DNA of 9,494 nucleotides, from assembly GCA_937897265.1 (NCBI GenBank), contig CALCPT010000659.1, positions 1 to 9,494 on the forward strand. Reading direction: 5' to 3'. Below, one piece after another: positions 7,135 to 9,494 of the stretch (its first letter is position 1; each line of letters starts with the position of its first letter). Under the pieces are notes generated by a model, which saw only the letters and a program-made list of their open reading frames with translations, made no database searches and had not been told where the DNA came from. Made by a program: the position numbers and the translations under genes. The stretch comes from an uncultured Alcaligenaceae bacterium (GTDB taxonomy: Bacteria; Pseudomonadota; Gammaproteobacteria; Burkholderiales; Burkholderiaceae_B).

Positions 7135-9494
7135 GTCGTTTGACCTAAGTGCAGAGTGTGACCACCTTGAGTTTATTAAGAAGGGTACAAAGATTTGTGG
7201 AAGGTGCGGCACAAACATCCAAGCGCTTGCTCAACAGACGCAGTTAAGCGACCCCATAGCGCTCAAAATGGTCAGCTCTGATGTGCAAGAGCTGGATCCT
7301 GTGCGGGCAAAAGAATTTAAGGATTTTGTTCAACAAGTTTTACTCGACGGGAACGACATTGCAGATGTGCTTGATGCGCTGCTTGATGGTGCGCAAGACA
7401 TGGGGATTAGTCAAGCACAGGCCGTCACTCTGATTGAGCAAACCAAGCAAGAGCAAGAACAAAATACCTTACTTGAACTTAAGCTTTCGTACGACGCCTC
7501 ATCTGCCAGGGCCGGTGTTGCGAATGGCAATACGGTGTTGTCTTTTCGCATTGAAAATGCATCAAAAAAAAATATTCAGAAGCTGTCAATCTCGATCGTC
7601 CATCCTCAAACAAAAAACAAAATTCACTTAAAGCCAGTCACTGGTTTGTTACGAGGGATGCAAAAAACCGTCGAAACGGATTTGATGCTCTCCCTTGTCG
7701 GGTTTCATTCCGTTCGTGATGGCGTCGTAAGCGCCCAATCTTTAACGGGTGCGATCGAAGACTACGCCATTGCCAGTGAAATCCGCATCTATGCAGAGAA
7801 TAGTGAAGCGGCAAGAGCAAACATTAGCAGTCAGTCTTTTACGACCAATATGGGTGGGGTGATTTCAGCAGATGGAGCAAATACAGCCCCAGCTAAGAAA
7901 GATCCGCAGGCGAAAGTGTGGGAACCAGTTAGACTCGTCAGGTTGACCGCACAGCAACAAGAGATCGAGCAGCCCACCTCAACGGTTGTGGCCCCGCGGG
8001 CTTCTGAAGCTGTTACGGAAGCTCACGAAATTAGTCATCCAGTTAAAGTAGATAGTCCAGCGGTCGTTGAGGATGACGACTTTGATCCCGATGCATACTT
8101 ACAGAGCAGGTATGGCGCTGCGGACGATGTTTCAAAGAGTTTTGATAGTCACAAAGTCATCAGTTCTGTCAACGCGAACACGCCGGATCATCGATCGCTA
8201 CCCGAATCAACTCCTCTTTCCACTTCAGCGTCACTGGAGCCATCTGCCGAGGCTAAGGACGCAGGATCGACTTTTTCTTTAGACCTTGGTCCTCCACTGC
8301 GAATTTTGCAAGCAGAAGATTTTTCGAGTGTTGAGAAAGCCAAAACAACCTTTGAAGAAATCCTAAACGACTTTGTTCAGTTACTTCAAATACTGGCTCA
8401 AGCCGACCCTCAGGAATCAGACGTCGTTTGGCTGCGTTCGCAAATTGACTATTTTCAGTTGCGCCAAATTAGCACTAGTCTTGAGATTGATCCGTATGAC
8501 ATTCTTGCCGTTAATCCTGATCCGTCGATAAACGGTCGCAAAGAGTTAGCACTGAATGGCGGTGCCGGCGTCATCGGTACTAAAGGCGTGTACCGCTCAA
8601 ATAATTTAAGCGTTAATTCGAAGTACTTTTTTGCTTCATGGAGGGATTTGCAAGAGGATGGTTTTTCAATTTCAGGAACGTTTGAGAGCTCGCTCTATTC
8701 TGTGAAGCTATCGTCGGTAGCCGCGGGTGGATTTTTTGCCTTTGGCGTATCAAATCGCATTGCACATGAACTACGCGATGAACTGGTTGCACGTTTATCA
8801 AAGCGCTTTGAGCAACTGCTTTCGACTGACGAAATTATTAGAAAGCTAGACGCGCAGCAGACGTATCAGTCTTATGGTGTCGTCACAGATAAGGTGGCCG
8901 AAAGCAACACGGTCTTTATCGACACAGCAAGCGAAAGCAACACTGTCTTGATTGACACGACCATCGAGACCAAAGTCGTTGGGGCTGTAAAGGAGCAAAA
9001 CGACTTAACGGTAAATGATGAGCTTTTGTCGGATCATCATGAGGCGGCACCTGTACCGTTGGTCGTTCAGCGAGATTATTCTGATCTCGAGACGTGTCTG
9101 ATAAGATTTTTTTCTGAGTACGCGCAATTAAGTGATTTATACGAGCCGCCGCTTGCTAAAACTATTTACATCTTTAACCGAAACGACGCTCAGGCCACTA
9201 CGGTTGAGGGGGCTCTCGTTGATAAGTTGATTCAGTTGCTAGATTATGTCGAGCCTATTGTTGTTGCGGTAGAGGACTCGGATCAGCAACTCAACGCGCA
9301 CGCTCAGCTATCTGGCTGGACTGGACTAGCCTCTGTGATGACGCATGAGGGTATCTATCGTGTTACGTCGAACGACGGTAATGAATACGAATTGGATGGA
9401 AGGTCGGCATTCTTAAGTTGGCAAGTCTTCAGCGCGTTATCTGCAGGTCCTCAGTCGCGCGTGACGATGCCTGACATTTGGTTAGGTACCACCA
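7127..9494 (+). CDS. Zinc-ribbon multidomain protein with duplicated C-terminal beta domain (3' end outside window)
   Basis: The reading frame stays open from ATG 7127 to the right edge (789 codons) and its product is unrecognised. Seen in order: a short zinc ribbon (C11, H13, C24, C27; ICGRCG); a helical domain (about 60-110, KEFKDFVQQVLLDG then DMGISQAQAVTLIEQ) like small helical modules in other bacterial zinc-ribbon stress proteins; a beta-rich region (about 115-225, NTVLSFRIENASKKNIQKLS) that may be an immunoglobulin-like sandwich; a Ser/Pro/acidic linker (about 240-385, with EDDDFDPDAYLQ near 316); and two related units with the core IGTKGVYR (around Y489, then W505) and VMTHEGIYR (around Y744, then W765). 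Each unit follows a helical segment and may be a bacterial PH-like domain. Between them is a 33-base tandem repeat. No signal peptide or membrane helix is seen. It is co-translated with the scaffold gene, so it is probably part of the same complex as adaptor, sensor or protease substrate. Domain names are tentative; the gene itself is certain. Confidence 0.8.
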   Translation, partial: MSESFDLSAECDHLEFIKKGTKICGRCGTNIQALAQQTQLSDPIALKMVSSDVQELDPVRAKEFKDFVQQVLLDGNDIADVLDALLDGAQDMGISQAQAVTLIEQTKQEQEQNTLLELKLSYDASSARAGVANGNTVLSFRIENASKKNIQKLSISIVHPQTKNKIHLKPVTGLLRGMQKTVETDLMLSLVGFHSVRDGVVSAQSLTGAIEDYAIASEIRIYAENSEAARANISSQSFTTNMGGVISADGANTAPAKKDPQAKVWEPVRLVRLTAQQQEIEQPTSTVVAPRASEAVTEAHEISHPVKVDSPAVVEDDDFDPDAYLQSRYGAADDVSKSFDSHKVISSVNANTPDHRSLPESTPLSTSASLEPSAEAKDAGSTFSLDLGPPLRILQAEDFSSVEKAKTTFEEILNDFVQLLQILAQADPQESDVVWLRSQIDYFQLRQISTSLEIDPYDILAVNPDPSINGRKELALNGGAGVIGTKGVYRSNNLSVNSKYFFASWRDLQEDGFSISGTFESSLYSVKLSSVAAGGFFAFGVSNRIAHELRDELVARLSKRFEQLLSTDEIIRKLDAQQTYQSYGVVTDKVAESNTVFIDTASESNTVLIDTTIETKVVGAVKEQNDLTVNDELLSDHHEAAPVPLVVQRDYSDLETCLIRFFSEYAQLSDLYEPPLAKTIYIFNRNDAQATTVEGALVDKLIQLLDYVEPIVVAVEDSDQQLNAHAQLSGWTGLASVMTHEGIYRVTSNDGNEYELDGRSAFLSWQVFSALSAGPQSRVTMPDIWLGTT
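8900..8965 (+). repeat. Imperfect 33-base tandem repeat in the third operon gene
   Basis: Two adjacent units begin GAAAGCAACAC and encode ESNTVFIDTAS and ESNTVLIDTTI. A third, much weaker unit (ETKVVGA) may follow. The repeat sits in the linker between the two C-terminal beta units and probably forms an extended, length-variable spacer. Confidence 0.7.

Noticed and set aside
2990..9494. Mobile element or prophage origin of the operon
   Set aside because: No integrase, transposase, terminal repeats or tRNA-derived attachment site is visible at the yoaA junction; transfer is possible but unsupported here.

Overview
The window joins ordinary chromosomal housekeeping DNA (1 to about 2841) to a compact accessory operon (2990 to the right edge) that I cannot match to a named system. 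The two housekeeping genes resemble those of proteobacteria. The E. coli-like YoaA helicase, the Tex protein and the moderate GC content fit a beta- or gammaproteobacterium, and I lean to Burkholderiales. That placement is inference and not firm.

Left part: the 5' end of tex runs leftwards off the window (752 to 1, minus strand). It carries an unusually long Ala/Thr/Ser-rich N-terminal extension. Divergent from it, across a 103-base gap that holds a perfect inverted repeat around a TATGAT hexamer, is yoaA (856-2841), a complete iron-sulfur XPD/DinG-like helicase. A gap of 148 bases follows. It contains an AT-rich, possibly Fur-box-like promoter region, a small inverted repeat, and a 9-base direct repeat overlapping the next start codon.

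Right part: three same-strand genes with overlapping ends (28 and 8 bases) form one operon. (A) 2990-4702 encodes a 570-residue protein with an N-terminal zinc ribbon and a gingipain-like (C25, clan CD caspase-fold) cysteine peptidase with a visible His264/Cys309 dyad and no signal peptide. (B) 4675-7134 encodes an 819-residue scaffold-like protein. It has two regions resembling SPFH/band-7 domains, separated by a zinc finger that fits the RanBP2 consensus exactly, followed by a long charged coiled coil with 11-residue (hendecad) repeats. (C) 7127 to beyond 9494 encodes a third zinc-ribbon protein. It has a short helical domain, a likely beta-sandwich, a disordered acidic linker, and two copies of a possibly PH-like beta domain, the second cut by the window edge.

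All three operon products carry a Cys4 or Cys3His zinc module, and none shows a signal peptide or transmembrane segment. My working inference is an intracellular protease-scaffold-adaptor complex: a zinc-ribbon C25 protease switched on by, or acting on, an SPFH/coiled-coil assembly, with the third protein as sensor, adaptor or substrate. A role in defence, regulated proteolysis or stress response is possible, but nothing in the sequence proves any of these. The remaining open frames on the opposite strand are shadows of these genes. I saw no tRNA, rRNA, insertion sequence or CRISPR array.
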